A DNA stretch of 64,000 bases from UBA927 sp964361785 (GTDB lineage: Bacteria > Patescibacteriota > Microgenomatia > UBA10105 > UBA927), in NCBI GenBank assembly GCA_964361785.1, contig CAYIBX010000001.1:1-64000 (forward strand), written 5' to 3'. Below the pieces are notes generated by a model. It was not told the DNA's origin, ran no database searches, and worked only from the letters and a program-made list of their open reading frames with translations. Positions 39,057 to 47,887 of the stretch are shown here, one piece after another. The translations under genes were made by a program, and so were the position numbers. Numbering within the stretch: position 1 is the stretch's first letter; each line of letters begins with the position of its first letter.

Positions 39057-39593
39057 ATGAGTAAGGAACAGAGAGTTGTTATGATTGCCGGTAATGGATT
39101 CGACGAAGTGGAAGTAAAAGTTCCGATGGAATATCTGCCAAAGAATGGTATTGAACTTGATCTGGCCACGCTATACAGAACTGCCGACGTGCCGATAGAA
39201 GGAAAAAAGGGGTATCGGATAGAGCCGACCGTACATGTTTCTGATTTAAAGCCGGAAAATTATGATGCGGTATTGCTCCCTGGCGGGCATGAGGGGCCGG
39301 ACCGCGTACGCGGAAATGAGACGGTCATTAAATTCGTTCAGGACATGAATGCATCTGGAAAGATCGTTGCGGCGATTTGCCATGGGCCATGGGTGCTTTG
39401 TACTGCCGAAATTCTTCATGGAAAAAAAGCGACATGTTACCCTGCTATGAAAGCCGATCTTGTTCATGCAGGAGCTATATATGTTTCTGAAAATGTTGTG
39501 GCAGATGGAAATCTTATTACAGCAGACAGACCAGAAACGAGTGAGGCGTGGTGTAATAAAATCGTAGAAGTTTTACATAAGAAACAAGAATGA
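39057..39593 (+). CDS. DJ-1/PfpI family protein
   Basis: A 178-residue cytoplasmic protein of the DJ-1/PfpI superfamily. Evidence: VVMIAGNGFDEVEVKVP at the N-terminus with the conserved acidic residue, AVLLPGGHEGPD, and the nucleophile elbow AAICHGPW with Cys108-His109. The C-terminus has ITADRPETSEAW. Members act as intracellular proteases or as deglycases that repair glycated molecules. It is not a glycan gene by family; a strong ribosome site suggests separate translational control. It is followed by a 50-base gap without recognised signals. Confidence 0.85.
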   Translation: MSKEQRVVMIAGNGFDEVEVKVPMEYLPKNGIELDLATLYRTADVPIEGKKGYRIEPTVHVSDLKPENYDAVLLPGGHEGPDRVRGNETVIKFVQDMNASGKIVAAICHGPWVLCTAEILHGKKATCYPAMKADLVHAGAIYVSENVVADGNLITADRPETSEAWCNKIVEVLHKKQE

Positions 39594-39643
39594 GGACGCA
39601 GCATCCTGATTGAGCGTTTTATTATTCATGATTTCCCATTTTT

Positions 39644-40414
39644 ATGATCAATCGCTTTTATAGGTCGAAATTTGATATCGAAAATTTGTCCAAACTTCGT
39701 ACCTCAATTCCTACAGATGTCGATAATTTTAACTATCGGGGTATTGTGGTTAATAAACCATGGGGATATGAATATCTATTGTATGAAAATCATGATGTCG
39801 CAGCGTGGGTATTGCATTTAAATAATAATCATAAAACATCTATGCATTGTCATCCTAATAAAAAAACGTCTCTTATAGTTGTTTCAGGTGAAGTTGTATG
39901 TAGTACTCTTGAGGGTTGGCTAACGAGAAAGCAGGGAGATGGAATAATCATTGAGGAAGGGGTATTTCATACCACGCGTGCAGTTTCCAAAGGTGGGGCG
40001 CTCGTTATAGAAGTGGAATGTCCACCGAATAAAAAAGATCTTGTTAGGCTAAAAGATGCGTATGGTAGGGAAGATCAGGGATATGAGGGAGCCTCTCAAA
40101 TGTCAAAGAATCTCGACGCATATACCTATGTAGATTTTCATACATATTCCAATGGCAAAAAAATGGAAAAATTACTTGATCACACAACGCTTACAATTGC
40201 TCATCATCCATATACCAAAGACGTTGGTGAATGTATTCGAAAAGCACGCGGGGAGCTTTTTTGTTTACTCAAGGGGAAGCTGCATGATGTTGATGGTCGA
40301 TTGATTTTATCTGCTGGTGAAGTGGCGTTAGTTTCTTCATTGCGCAATATGACACACATAGAAAATTTCTCTGATATACTCTATCTCACCTTATCTTATG
40401 GCAAAAACAGTTAA
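39644..40414 (+). CDS. Bicupin-like sugar-associated protein
   Basis: A 256-residue protein with an N-terminal cupin: KPWGYEYLLYENHDVAAWVL (about 37-56), then HKTSMHCHPNKKTSLIVVSG with the metal-binding H-x-H pattern, and EGVFHTTRAVS. The second half repeats a degenerate beta barrel (GELFCLLKGKLHDVDG). Cupins near sugar-nucleotide genes are often epimerases or isomerases such as the type II phosphomannose isomerase domain. Its substrate is unknown. It overlaps the ThDP enzyme by 17 bases. Confidence 0.7.
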   Translation: MINRFYRSKFDIENLSKLRTSIPTDVDNFNYRGIVVNKPWGYEYLLYENHDVAAWVLHLNNNHKTSMHCHPNKKTSLIVVSGEVVCSTLEGWLTRKQGDGIIIEEGVFHTTRAVSKGGALVIEVECPPNKKDLVRLKDAYGREDQGYEGASQMSKNLDAYTYVDFHTYSNGKKMEKLLDHTTLTIAHHPYTKDVGECIRKARGELFCLLKGKLHDVDGRLILSAGEVALVSSLRNMTHIENFSDILYLTLSYGKNS

Positions 40415-42212
40415 ACTCTCAGATTATATCGTCTCATTTTTTGTAAATAACGGCATTCGTGACGCGTTTATGGTGACTGGTGGCGGGGCTATGCATCTGA
40501 ATGAATCGTTTGGTAATAATCCGCGTTTACGATATTGGTGTAATCATCATGAGCAGGCTTCGGCAATAGGAGCAGAAGGATATACTCGGCTTTCTGGAAA
40601 AATTGCCGCTGTACAGGTTACTACTGGACCGGGAGGAACGAACGCAATTACCGGACTTATAGGTATGTGGCTTGATTCTATTCCCGGTCTGTATATTTCC
40701 GGTCAGGCGAAGTTAGAGATGACGGTAGGTGATACCAAAGTCCGGCAAATCGGTTTACAGGAAATACCGATTGTTCCGGTTGTTCAATCAATTACTAAAT
40801 ATGCGGTCATGATTACGGATCCGAATAAGATTAAATATCATTTAGAAAAAGCTTTATATTTGGCTACAACTGGCCGACCAGGACCCTGTTGGATAGATGT
40901 TCCTCTCGATATACAGGCAGCAATGATTGATCCGGAGAGTTTGCCGGCATTCTCTCCGAATGAAGTTTCTATTGATATCGATAGTGAAACATCACTTCAG
41001 AATGCAGTAGATAAAACTGTGACGCTTTTAAAAATCAAGAAGCGCCCGGTGATGCTCGCCGGTAACGGAATTCGTCTTTCCGGCGCAGCTGATTTATTTC
41101 TTCGACTTGCTGAACGTCTCAACATACCTGTATTGACTGCGGTAACGGCTCATGACTTGATCCCATCAGATCACCCGCTTTTCTTCGGCCGCCCGGCATT
41201 ATTTGGTGAGCGCGTAGGAAATTTTGTCGTGCAGAATTGTGACTTACTGATCAGTATCGGTACACGACTTTCGACGTGGACCATTTCGTATGCCTATGAC
41301 ACGTTTGCGCGTGCTGCTACACACGTTATGGTGGATATTGACCGAGAGGAACTCAAAAAGAAAACAGTACATCCAGATATACTAGTTTGTGCCGACGCAA
41401 AGATATTTATAGAAAGATTAAGTCAACAAACAAAAAATACCATATTTCCTCACCGTGAGGAATGGTTTGATTACTGCAAAAGAATCAGAACGGCATATCC
41501 TGCAGTGACGACTGAAATGAAGAGTCAAAAAAAATATGTTAATTCTTATTATTTTATGGACGTGCTTTCAGATTGTATGAAGGAAAATGAAGTTATCGTT
41601 GTGGGTGATGGCACGGCATTTACGTGTACTTATCAGAGTATCCGAATTAAAAAAGGCCAACGCCTGATCGGAAACATCGGTTCTGCTCCGATGGGATATG
41701 ATATCTCTGCAGCAATCGGTGCTTGTATTGCCAATGGGAAAAAACGAGTTGTATGTATAGCAGGTGACGGGAGTATTCAGCTTAATATCCAGGAATTGCA
41801 GACAATTGTGCATCATAAATTTCCGATAAAAATATTTCTTATCAATAATAATGGATATCTTGCGATACGTAACACGCAAAAGAATTTTTTTAATCATCTT
41901 GTAGGAGAGGGTCCTAAAAGTGGTATTAGCTTTCCTAATATGCAAAAAATTGCAAAAGCGTATGGAATTACATCTGATCGTGTATCGACACATAAGAGCT
42001 TAAAGAAAAAGATACAAAAGGCACTTGCGGCACGCGGGCCCTATATACTTGAGATAATGATGGATCCATGGCAGCCGTTAATTCCGAAAGTTTCTTCATA
42101 TGTGCGTGCAGATGGTAAGCTCATCTCTAAGCCTATGGAAGATATGTGGCCATTTTTACCCCGAGAAGAGTTTCTAAAGAATATGATCGTTCCTCCCTTG
42201 AATGAGACATGA
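40398..42212 (+). CDS. ThDP-dependent acetolactate-synthase-like enzyme (YerE-like candidate)
   Basis: A 604-residue protein with the full three-domain layout of acetolactate synthase. The N-terminal Pyr domain has the activating glutamate in CNHHEQASAIGAEGYTRL (Glu52) and VTTGPGGTNAITGL. The middle domain runs from about 190 to 330. The C-terminal PP domain has GDGSIQLNIQEL and, about 25 residues on, NNNGY (the GDG...NN Mg/ThDP motif). In Yersinia, YerE, an acetolactate-synthase homologue, adds a two-carbon unit from pyruvate to C4 of a CDP-3,6-dideoxy-4-ketohexose. With rfbF, rfbG and rfbH all nearby, that role is attractive here but is inference. Confidence 0.75.
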   Translation: MAKTVKLSDYIVSFFVNNGIRDAFMVTGGGAMHLNESFGNNPRLRYWCNHHEQASAIGAEGYTRLSGKIAAVQVTTGPGGTNAITGLIGMWLDSIPGLYISGQAKLEMTVGDTKVRQIGLQEIPIVPVVQSITKYAVMITDPNKIKYHLEKALYLATTGRPGPCWIDVPLDIQAAMIDPESLPAFSPNEVSIDIDSETSLQNAVDKTVTLLKIKKRPVMLAGNGIRLSGAADLFLRLAERLNIPVLTAVTAHDLIPSDHPLFFGRPALFGERVGNFVVQNCDLLISIGTRLSTWTISYAYDTFARAATHVMVDIDREELKKKTVHPDILVCADAKIFIERLSQQTKNTIFPHREEWFDYCKRIRTAYPAVTTEMKSQKKYVNSYYFMDVLSDCMKENEVIVVGDGTAFTCTYQSIRIKKGQRLIGNIGSAPMGYDISAAIGACIANGKKRVVCIAGDGSIQLNIQELQTIVHHKFPIKIFLINNNGYLAIRNTQKNFFNHLVGEGPKSGISFPNMQKIAKAYGITSDRVSTHKSLKKKIQKALAARGPYILEIMMDPWQPLIPKVSSYVRADGKLISKPMEDMWPFLPREEFLKNMIVPPLNET

Positions 42213-42216
42213 ACAT

Positions 42217-43182
42217 ATGAAAATAGCTTTTTTTGACCTTCTACAATCTGAGCAGAGAGTATTCAAAATAATTTCTGCAAATTACGATTGTGTGTTTAAT
42301 AAATCGTCACTTACGAAACAAATTGCCTCCACAATTTCTGACACGCAAGTTCTCTACATACGAAGTATTGCAAAACTTACAAAAGAAATACTTGTTGAGC
42401 TTCCACAACTGGAATTTATCACGACAAGATCGACAGGGTTTGATCATATCGACCTAGAGTACTGCAAGAAACATAAGATAGTAGTCTCGAGTGTTCCGAC
42501 GTATGCCACGAATGCAGTTGCTGAGCATACATTTGCATTATTGCTCGGGTTATCCAGAAAACTATTATTGTGCATCAATCAAACGAAGCATGGCATTGTC
42601 GACGCAGAAAAATTGCGCGGGTTTGAATTGAAAGGCAAGACATTGGGAGTTATAGGATTTGGAAACATAGGTTCACGGGTCGTTGAAATAGCGCGCGGAT
42701 TTGACATGCATATACTTGTTACGACAAAACATCCGAGCACTTCGCGCGCAAATAAGCATAGAGTTCAGTTTGTCGATCTACCAACATTATTACAAAAAAG
42801 CGATATCGTAAGTCTTCATGTGCCGCTGACTGATGAAACCAAACATATGATCAATCAAAACAATATACACCTATTTAAAAAAGATAGTATCCTTATCAAT
42901 ACTTCAAGGGGACCGGTAGTAGATACAGATGCATTAATTTTAGGTTTAGAGACAGGTGTGCTCGCAGGAGCGGGGATTGATGTTTTGGAAGATGAGCGCG
43001 TGTTTAAACGTAAATATCGCACTCTGCGTAATAGGTCGCGGTTTCTTTTGGAACATAACAACGTTATTATTACACCGCATAATGCATATAATACCAAAGA
43101 AGCATATCAAACCATTTTAAATCTTAGTGCAGAAAATATTAGTGCTTATATAAAAGGAAAACCAATAAATCGGGTACTATAA
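42217..43182 (+). CDS. D-isomer-specific 2-hydroxyacid dehydrogenase
   Basis: A 321-residue NAD-dependent dehydrogenase. GVIGFGNIGSR is the NAD-binding loop. Catalytic residues appear as the Arg in INTSRGPVVD, the Glu in IDVLEDE, and the His in ITPHNAY. TTRSTGFDHIDL in the N-terminal catalytic domain is close to D-lactate dehydrogenases. It would interconvert a 2-keto acid and D-hydroxy acid. The product may be pyruvate supplied to the ThDP enzyme just upstream, or an acid decorating the glycan; neither is shown. The ATG at 42202 is possible, but 42217 starts directly at the first strand. Confidence 0.8.
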   Translation: MKIAFFDLLQSEQRVFKIISANYDCVFNKSSLTKQIASTISDTQVLYIRSIAKLTKEILVELPQLEFITTRSTGFDHIDLEYCKKHKIVVSSVPTYATNAVAEHTFALLLGLSRKLLLCINQTKHGIVDAEKLRGFELKGKTLGVIGFGNIGSRVVEIARGFDMHILVTTKHPSTSRANKHRVQFVDLPTLLQKSDIVSLHVPLTDETKHMINQNNIHLFKKDSILINTSRGPVVDTDALILGLETGVLAGAGIDVLEDERVFKRKYRTLRNRSRFLLEHNNVIITPHNAYNTKEAYQTILNLSAENISAYIKGKPINRVL

Positions 43183-43190
43183 AATTGGTT

Positions 43191-43820
43191 ATGATAAAAG
43201 CTGTGTTATTTGATTACGATGGTGTTCTTGCTGATACTATGAGGGACAATGATATTGCGTGGAAAAACGCGTTTGCTAAACAAGGGGTGACATTGGGGAT
43301 TATGGAGTATCTACTGCTTGAGGGAATGACTCCACACGCTATAGCTACCAAACTTACAAAAGACCATGGTCTTTCTGAGAGCGTTATAGCTGATATCATA
43401 GAAGATAAGAAAAAATATTATAAGGAAAATAATTCTTTTCGATTGTATCCAGGTGTTCAAAAATTTATCACGTCACTTCACCATCGAGGTATCAAACTTG
43501 CTTTGGTTTCAGGAGCAGCATCTCATCGTATAGAAGAGATGACTCCGAAAGAATTGCTTGTGCTTTTTGATGTCATCATAACGGCTGATGATGAAATTGC
43601 GTCAAAACCAAATCCTGATCCATATTTGAAAGCATTGAAAAAGATTGGAGTATCGGCCAACGAAGCTGTTGTCGTCGAAAATGCTCCATTAGGTATACAA
43701 TCGGCAAGAGCGGCCGCTATTTACTGTATTGCCGTAACATCAACCCTTCCCGAAATAGTGTTAAAAAATGCAGATAGAGTTGTACAAGATTTTAATGAGT
43801 TATCATCTGTTATTGAATAA
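43191..43820 (+). CDS. HAD-superfamily hydrolase (beta-phosphoglucomutase-like)
   Basis: A 209-residue HAD protein: FDYDGVLADT gives the nucleophile pair Asp8/Asp10, LALVSGAASHR holds motif II, SKPNPDPYLKALKKIGV carries the motif III Lys, and VVVENAPLGIQSARAA motif IV. The cap domain and general sequence are those of beta-phosphoglucomutase/sugar phosphatase types. It may make or remove a sugar phosphate in this pathway. The TTG at 43185 is a possible but less likely start than the ATG at 43191. Confidence 0.8.
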   Translation: MIKAVLFDYDGVLADTMRDNDIAWKNAFAKQGVTLGIMEYLLLEGMTPHAIATKLTKDHGLSESVIADIIEDKKKYYKENNSFRLYPGVQKFITSLHHRGIKLALVSGAASHRIEEMTPKELLVLFDVIITADDEIASKPNPDPYLKALKKIGVSANEAVVVENAPLGIQSARAAAIYCIAVTSTLPEIVLKNADRVVQDFNELSSVIE

Positions 43821-43825
43821 TATAT

Positions 43826-44704
43826 ATGAAGACTCGAATTTTTCTTACGGGAGGCAGCGGTTTTATTGGAAGAAATATTTTAGAGCAGCTAGGTGAAAAG
43901 TACGCTATTGTAGCTCCCACACATACGCAGTTGGATCTTGGAAATGTTGACAGAGTGGAAGCTTTTTTAAAACAGTATCCTGTGGATGTTGTAGTGCACA
44001 CGGCAAATATAGGGGGAAATATAGCAGAAAAGAATATATCTGGCGTCATGGCATATAATTTACGTATTTTTTTTAATCTTGTACATAATCATAGATATTT
44101 CAAAAAGTTTATTTATTTAGGTTCAGGTGCACAATACGGAAAACAGTCATCAATTATACGTGTGCGTGAAGAAGAATTGGATACGCGCATACCATCTGAC
44201 GAGTTCGCATTGTACAAATATGTGTGTGCACAATTTATAGAAGGTACACCACTAAACACGGTAAATCTCAGTATTTTCGGAATATATGGAAAATATGAAG
44301 AATATGCGTTTCGATTTATTTCACAGAGCCTTTGTCGCGCGTTGTTTGATTTACCAATTGTAATAAAACAAAATGTTAAATTTGACTATATTTATGTAGA
44401 TGATTTTATTCGTATCCTTGAGTATTTTATAGAACATGATCAACAATATCGAACATATAACATCGGGACCGGCATACCGATTGATCTGGTTACAATAGCC
44501 CAGCGTATTGTTATAATTACAAAAAAGAATATCCCTATACTTTTTGAAAAGAAGGGGCTGAATTTAGAGTATACATGCGACACAGCTAGACTACGCAAAG
44601 AATTGTCTGGCTTTCAATATACAGATTTTGACACAGCACTGTCTCGGCTCTACGATTGGTATAAGAATAGGAAAACGTTATTGCGGAAGGAATTACTCAT
44701 TTAA
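43826..44704 (+). CDS. SDR reductase-like protein with FxxxK (RfbJ/YerF-like candidate)
   Basis: A 292-residue extended SDR: GGSGFIG (9-15), VVHTANIGG, YLGSGAQYG and RIPSDEFALYK, where the catalytic Tyr is replaced by Phe127 (Phe127..Lys131). The C-terminus has KFDYIYVDDF and NIGTGIPIDLVTIA. The shape resembles reductases that finish CDP-dideoxyhexoses such as abequose synthase, and it lies close to rfbH and the ThDP enzyme. A role in the last 4-keto reduction, or reduction of an acyl branch, is conjecture. The Phe may impair reductase activity. Confidence 0.6.
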   Translation: MKTRIFLTGGSGFIGRNILEQLGEKYAIVAPTHTQLDLGNVDRVEAFLKQYPVDVVVHTANIGGNIAEKNISGVMAYNLRIFFNLVHNHRYFKKFIYLGSGAQYGKQSSIIRVREEELDTRIPSDEFALYKYVCAQFIEGTPLNTVNLSIFGIYGKYEEYAFRFISQSLCRALFDLPIVIKQNVKFDYIYVDDFIRILEYFIEHDQQYRTYNIGTGIPIDLVTIAQRIVIITKKNIPILFEKKGLNLEYTCDTARLRKELSGFQYTDFDTALSRLYDWYKNRKTLLRKELLI

Positions 44705-44708
44705 TATT

Positions 44709-45608
44709 ATGATGAAAAAAATTACAGATTCTCAATATTTTATTAGATTGTATCTCTATTATTTTGTATTTCAGGCACTACTGAAAAGTGTGTTGCCAAC
44801 ACTTCTTAATACAGAATTAAGCTTGTTTCGACGGTTACACACCCTCGCGTTGGAGACTAGATTTTTTTTGAAAGCAGTATATATAAAATTATTTAGGATT
44901 CATGTAACGCATGAATCGTTTTTTGGCTATACAATGGAATTTCCTAATTACCTAGAATTTGCGCTCCTTTTTATCGAGATATTCGGTATTCAAGAATATA
45001 AACTGAATAAGGAGAAAAACCGCATGATGATTATTGATTGTGGCAGCAGTTGGGGTATGTCCCTGCTATATTTTAAACATATTTGTCCAGATGCGAAGAT
45101 CGTTGCGCTTGAAGCAAATAAAAATACTGTTACTTACTTAATTAAGAATATAAAGACGAATCACTTACATGATGTTCGGGTGCAGGTAGCATTTGTGACG
45201 GGTTTGAAAAAAAAGAATCATTCGTTTTATACATTTCAATCCAATGACGGATGGTCAGTCTCGGATACCGGAGCCTCTGATTTCGTTGAAGGACGAAAAG
45301 ATTTGGTGGTTTCTCAGGTGAGGTCGATTCGTTTATCGCAGTTTCTTGGATCAAAAAAAGTAGATGTCGTGAAGCTTGATATAGAAGGTATGGAAGGGGA
45401 GGTTCTAGCGGAATCAAGGAATTATTTAGATCGCGTTGGGGAGTTTGTCATAGAATATCATCCAGGAATGAATAAGAAAAAAAATTCGTTGAAGAGAATC
45501 CTCACGTTATTGGAATTAAATAATTTTATCGTGAATGTTAATAATACAAAATCTATCATAACAAATGAACATTCATTGAAAATGATACATGCAATGCGTA
45601 AAAAATAG
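44709..45608 (+). CDS. FkbM family methyltransferase
   Basis: A 299-residue protein. MMIIDCGSSWGMSLLYF (about 97-113) is the SAM-binding motif I, ALEANKNTVTYL motif II, and VDVVKLDIEGMEGEVL is the FkbM hallmark. The N-terminal 90 residues are hydrophobic and basic, suggesting peripheral membrane association. FkbM enzymes O-methylate sugars and polyketides. Starting at 44709 avoids 27 residues read from the end of the preceding gene. A second FkbM gene lies at 47018 on the other side of rfbH. Confidence 0.8.
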   Translation: MMKKITDSQYFIRLYLYYFVFQALLKSVLPTLLNTELSLFRRLHTLALETRFFLKAVYIKLFRIHVTHESFFGYTMEFPNYLEFALLFIEIFGIQEYKLNKEKNRMMIIDCGSSWGMSLLYFKHICPDAKIVALEANKNTVTYLIKNIKTNHLHDVRVQVAFVTGLKKKNHSFYTFQSNDGWSVSDTGASDFVEGRKDLVVSQVRSIRLSQFLGSKKVDVVKLDIEGMEGEVLAESRNYLDRVGEFVIEYHPGMNKKKNSLKRILTLLELNNFIVNVNNTKSIITNEHSLKMIHAMRKK

Positions 45609-45671
45609 TTTCTTCAATTTTAAAAATATGACTGTTAGAGTTTCACGGGAAAAAATTGTTTAAACGTCTGT

Positions 45672-45700
45672 TTGTGATTTGATCTATACCTCGATACAAT
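45672..45700 (+). promoter_or_regulatory. Promoter upstream of rfbH
   Basis: The 103-base gap before rfbH holds TTGTGA (45672-45677), a 17-base spacer and TACAAT (45695-45700). The ATG at 45712 is 11 bases beyond the -10 box, so the expected 5' leader is about five bases, too short for a Shine-Dalgarno. The gap has no other recognisable gene. Confidence 0.55.
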
Positions 45701-45711
45701 AGCATCCATAT

Positions 45712-47010
45712 ATGAAAATCGCATTAGCCTCACACATTCGTGCACATTATAAAGCTACATTTAACAAATCGAAATTTATTCCAAACGTAACCCCTGTGCC
45801 GGTTTCGGGGAAAGTGTTTGATGAAAAAGAAATGATAAACGGCATAGAAGCCGTGCTTGATGGCTGGTGGACAGAGGGACGATTTGCTGAAAGTTTTGAA
45901 CGAAAGTTTCGAGATTATCTCGGGGTGAAATATGTAAGCTTGGTGAATTCTGGATCGTCTGCAAATCTTATCGCACTCTCGGCTCTTACGAGTAATGTGT
46001 TTGGTGAACGGGCATTAAAGGTGGGTGATGAGGTGATTACCGTCGCCACAGGATTTCCTACTACTGTGAATCCAATTTTACAAAATGGTCTTATACCAGT
46101 ATTTATCGATAATGATTTAGGGACAAAGAATGCGACGGTGCAGGCGATACGAAAAGCGATAACTCCTAAAACCAAAGCCATCATGATGGCGCACACACTC
46201 GGTAATCCTATCCCGCTAAGCGGGATTATGGAACTTGTGAAAAAGCACAATCTTTGGTTTATAGAAGATTGTTGTGACGCGTTAGGATCTACATACAATG
46301 GAAAGTTAGTTTCGACTTTTGGACATGTCGCGACGTTTTCATTTTATCCTGCTCACCAAATTACGACGGGTGAAGGAGGAGCGGTAGTAACCAGTAATCC
46401 GTTTATCCATAAAGCGATACGGCAGTTTCGAGATTGGGGAAGGGATTGTTGGTGTGACACGGGGAAAGATAATACCTGCGGCAAACGTTTTCGTTGGCAG
46501 CTTGGAGATTTACCATTTGGGTATGATCATAAGTATATCTATTCGCAGGTTGGATATAATCTAAAACTTACTGATATGCAGGCAGCTATAGGACTGGCAC
46601 AGCTTGATAAGTTGCCGAAATTTATAAAGGCAAGAAAAGCCAACTACCAGGCGTTGCTAAAAGGACTATCCAAGTATAAAAAATATTTCTTGTTTATGGA
46701 TGTAGAAAAGGGAGCTGATCCCTGTTGGTTTGGATTTCCTATAGTCATTGCTGATGGTGCACCATTTACTAGGTTGGAGCTTGTAGAGTGGCTCGAGGAT
46801 CATAAGATAGGGACGCGAAATCTATTTGCTGGTAATTTATTAAAACATCCGGCATATCGTGGAAGAAAGGATATGCGAGTCGTGGGTCTGTTATCCAATT
46901 CCGATAAAATTATGAATGATGGATTTTGGATTGGTGTGTATCCAGGAATCACTCCTAATATGTTCTCCTATGTGATCTCCGTAATAAGCGAGTTTATATC
47001 CCAGTATTAA
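45712..47010 (+). CDS. rfbH: CDP-4-keto-6-deoxyglucose 3-dehydrase (E1)
   Basis: A 432-residue PLP- and [2Fe-2S]-dependent enzyme that removes the 3-hydroxyl of CDP-4-keto-6-deoxyglucose, the committing step to CDP-3,6-dideoxyhexoses. The PLP lysine is replaced by His215 in FYPAHQITTGEGG. The cluster cysteines are Cys188, Cys246, Cys248 and Cys256, with spacing C-X57-C-X-C-X7-C exactly as described for E1. TATGFPTTVNP-type and RDWGRDCWCDTG stretches agree. It needs a reductase (RfbI/E3 type); none is visible in the window. It has its own promoter, and its direct neighbours on both sides are FkbM methyltransferases. Confidence 0.9.
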   Translation: MKIALASHIRAHYKATFNKSKFIPNVTPVPVSGKVFDEKEMINGIEAVLDGWWTEGRFAESFERKFRDYLGVKYVSLVNSGSSANLIALSALTSNVFGERALKVGDEVITVATGFPTTVNPILQNGLIPVFIDNDLGTKNATVQAIRKAITPKTKAIMMAHTLGNPIPLSGIMELVKKHNLWFIEDCCDALGSTYNGKLVSTFGHVATFSFYPAHQITTGEGGAVVTSNPFIHKAIRQFRDWGRDCWCDTGKDNTCGKRFRWQLGDLPFGYDHKYIYSQVGYNLKLTDMQAAIGLAQLDKLPKFIKARKANYQALLKGLSKYKKYFLFMDVEKGADPCWFGFPIVIADGAPFTRLELVEWLEDHKIGTRNLFAGNLLKHPAYRGRKDMRVVGLLSNSDKIMNDGFWIGVYPGITPNMFSYVISVISEFISQY

Positions 47011-47017
47011 AGTATCT

Positions 47018-47887
47018 ATGAGTAAAATATTGCAAAGCATGTTAGGTTTTTTGTATAAGATAGTTGGACCAGATTGGGTATTTTTTATTCTCATGGGTCC
47101 TGTGGGTCAGACCCTGATAAAAATATTCATACGACTTAGTAAAGATCCGATTTGTTTTCGTTCTAAATATGGATTTGCTATGGAAGTTTCCCCTTATGAA
47201 TACTGGATGAGCGGCTATATGTTTTTGGGTGAAACAAACCCGCAAGAGACAGCAGTTATTGTCAGTGTCCTTCGTGTTGGTGATACCATGATAGACGCAG
47301 GCGCGCATGCTGGTTGGTATAGTCTTGTTGCTAGCCAATGCGTAGGGAGCGAGGGATCTGTTCTGTCATTTGAGCCCAATCCAGTATGTGCAGATGTATT
47401 GAATCGTAATATCAAAATGAACGGATTTGATAATATTCAGATTATCCAGGATGCACTTTCCAATAAGAGTGGCACATCACGCTTGTGGGTGGGGGATGAT
47501 ATGGGAGGATCACTGATCAAAGATCAAGCACAACACATAACAAAAAATAAAGTGAAAAGCATTACAGTAAAAACTCTTCGACTCGATGATTTTTTGAAAA
47601 AGCAGAAAACCATAAAGAATATCCGATGCATAAAAGTTGATGTTGAGGGAGCAGAGGTAGAAGTTTTGTTAGGGGCAAAAAAAATCCTACTTCAACATAA
47701 GCCAATAATTTTAGCAGAAGTATATTGTAAAGATCAGAAGCAACTAAGAAGAAGAGATAAACTTTTTGTGTATTTAAAATCCTTGGGTTATGAACCGTTT
47801 TTGTTCACAAGAGACGGACTGAGAATAACAGAATATACACATATCTCTCATGATACAATCAACATTGTTTTAAAACCCCATGTTTAA
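47018..47887 (+). CDS. FkbM family methyltransferase
   Basis: A 289-residue methyltransferase. A hydrophobic N-terminus (about 1-45) precedes the Rossmann domain: GDTMIDAGAHAGWYSLVA is motif I, FEPNPVCADVLNRNI motif II, and RCIKVDVEGAEVEVL is the FkbM signature. It resembles sugar O-methyltransferases of surface glycans. It starts 7 bases after rfbH and overlaps the next small gene by 8 bases, so it belongs to the rfbH transcript. Confidence 0.85.
   Translation: MSKILQSMLGFLYKIVGPDWVFFILMGPVGQTLIKIFIRLSKDPICFRSKYGFAMEVSPYEYWMSGYMFLGETNPQETAVIVSVLRVGDTMIDAGAHAGWYSLVASQCVGSEGSVLSFEPNPVCADVLNRNIKMNGFDNIQIIQDALSNKSGTSRLWVGDDMGGSLIKDQAQHITKNKVKSITVKTLRLDDFLKKQKTIKNIRCIKVDVEGAEVEVLLGAKKILLQHKPIILAEVYCKDQKQLRRRDKLFVYLKSLGYEPFLFTRDGLRITEYTHISHDTINIVLKPHV

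Noticed and set aside
41568..41993. 141-codon minus-strand open frame
   Set aside because: Opposite the GDG...NN region of the ThDP enzyme; no own start signal or motif.
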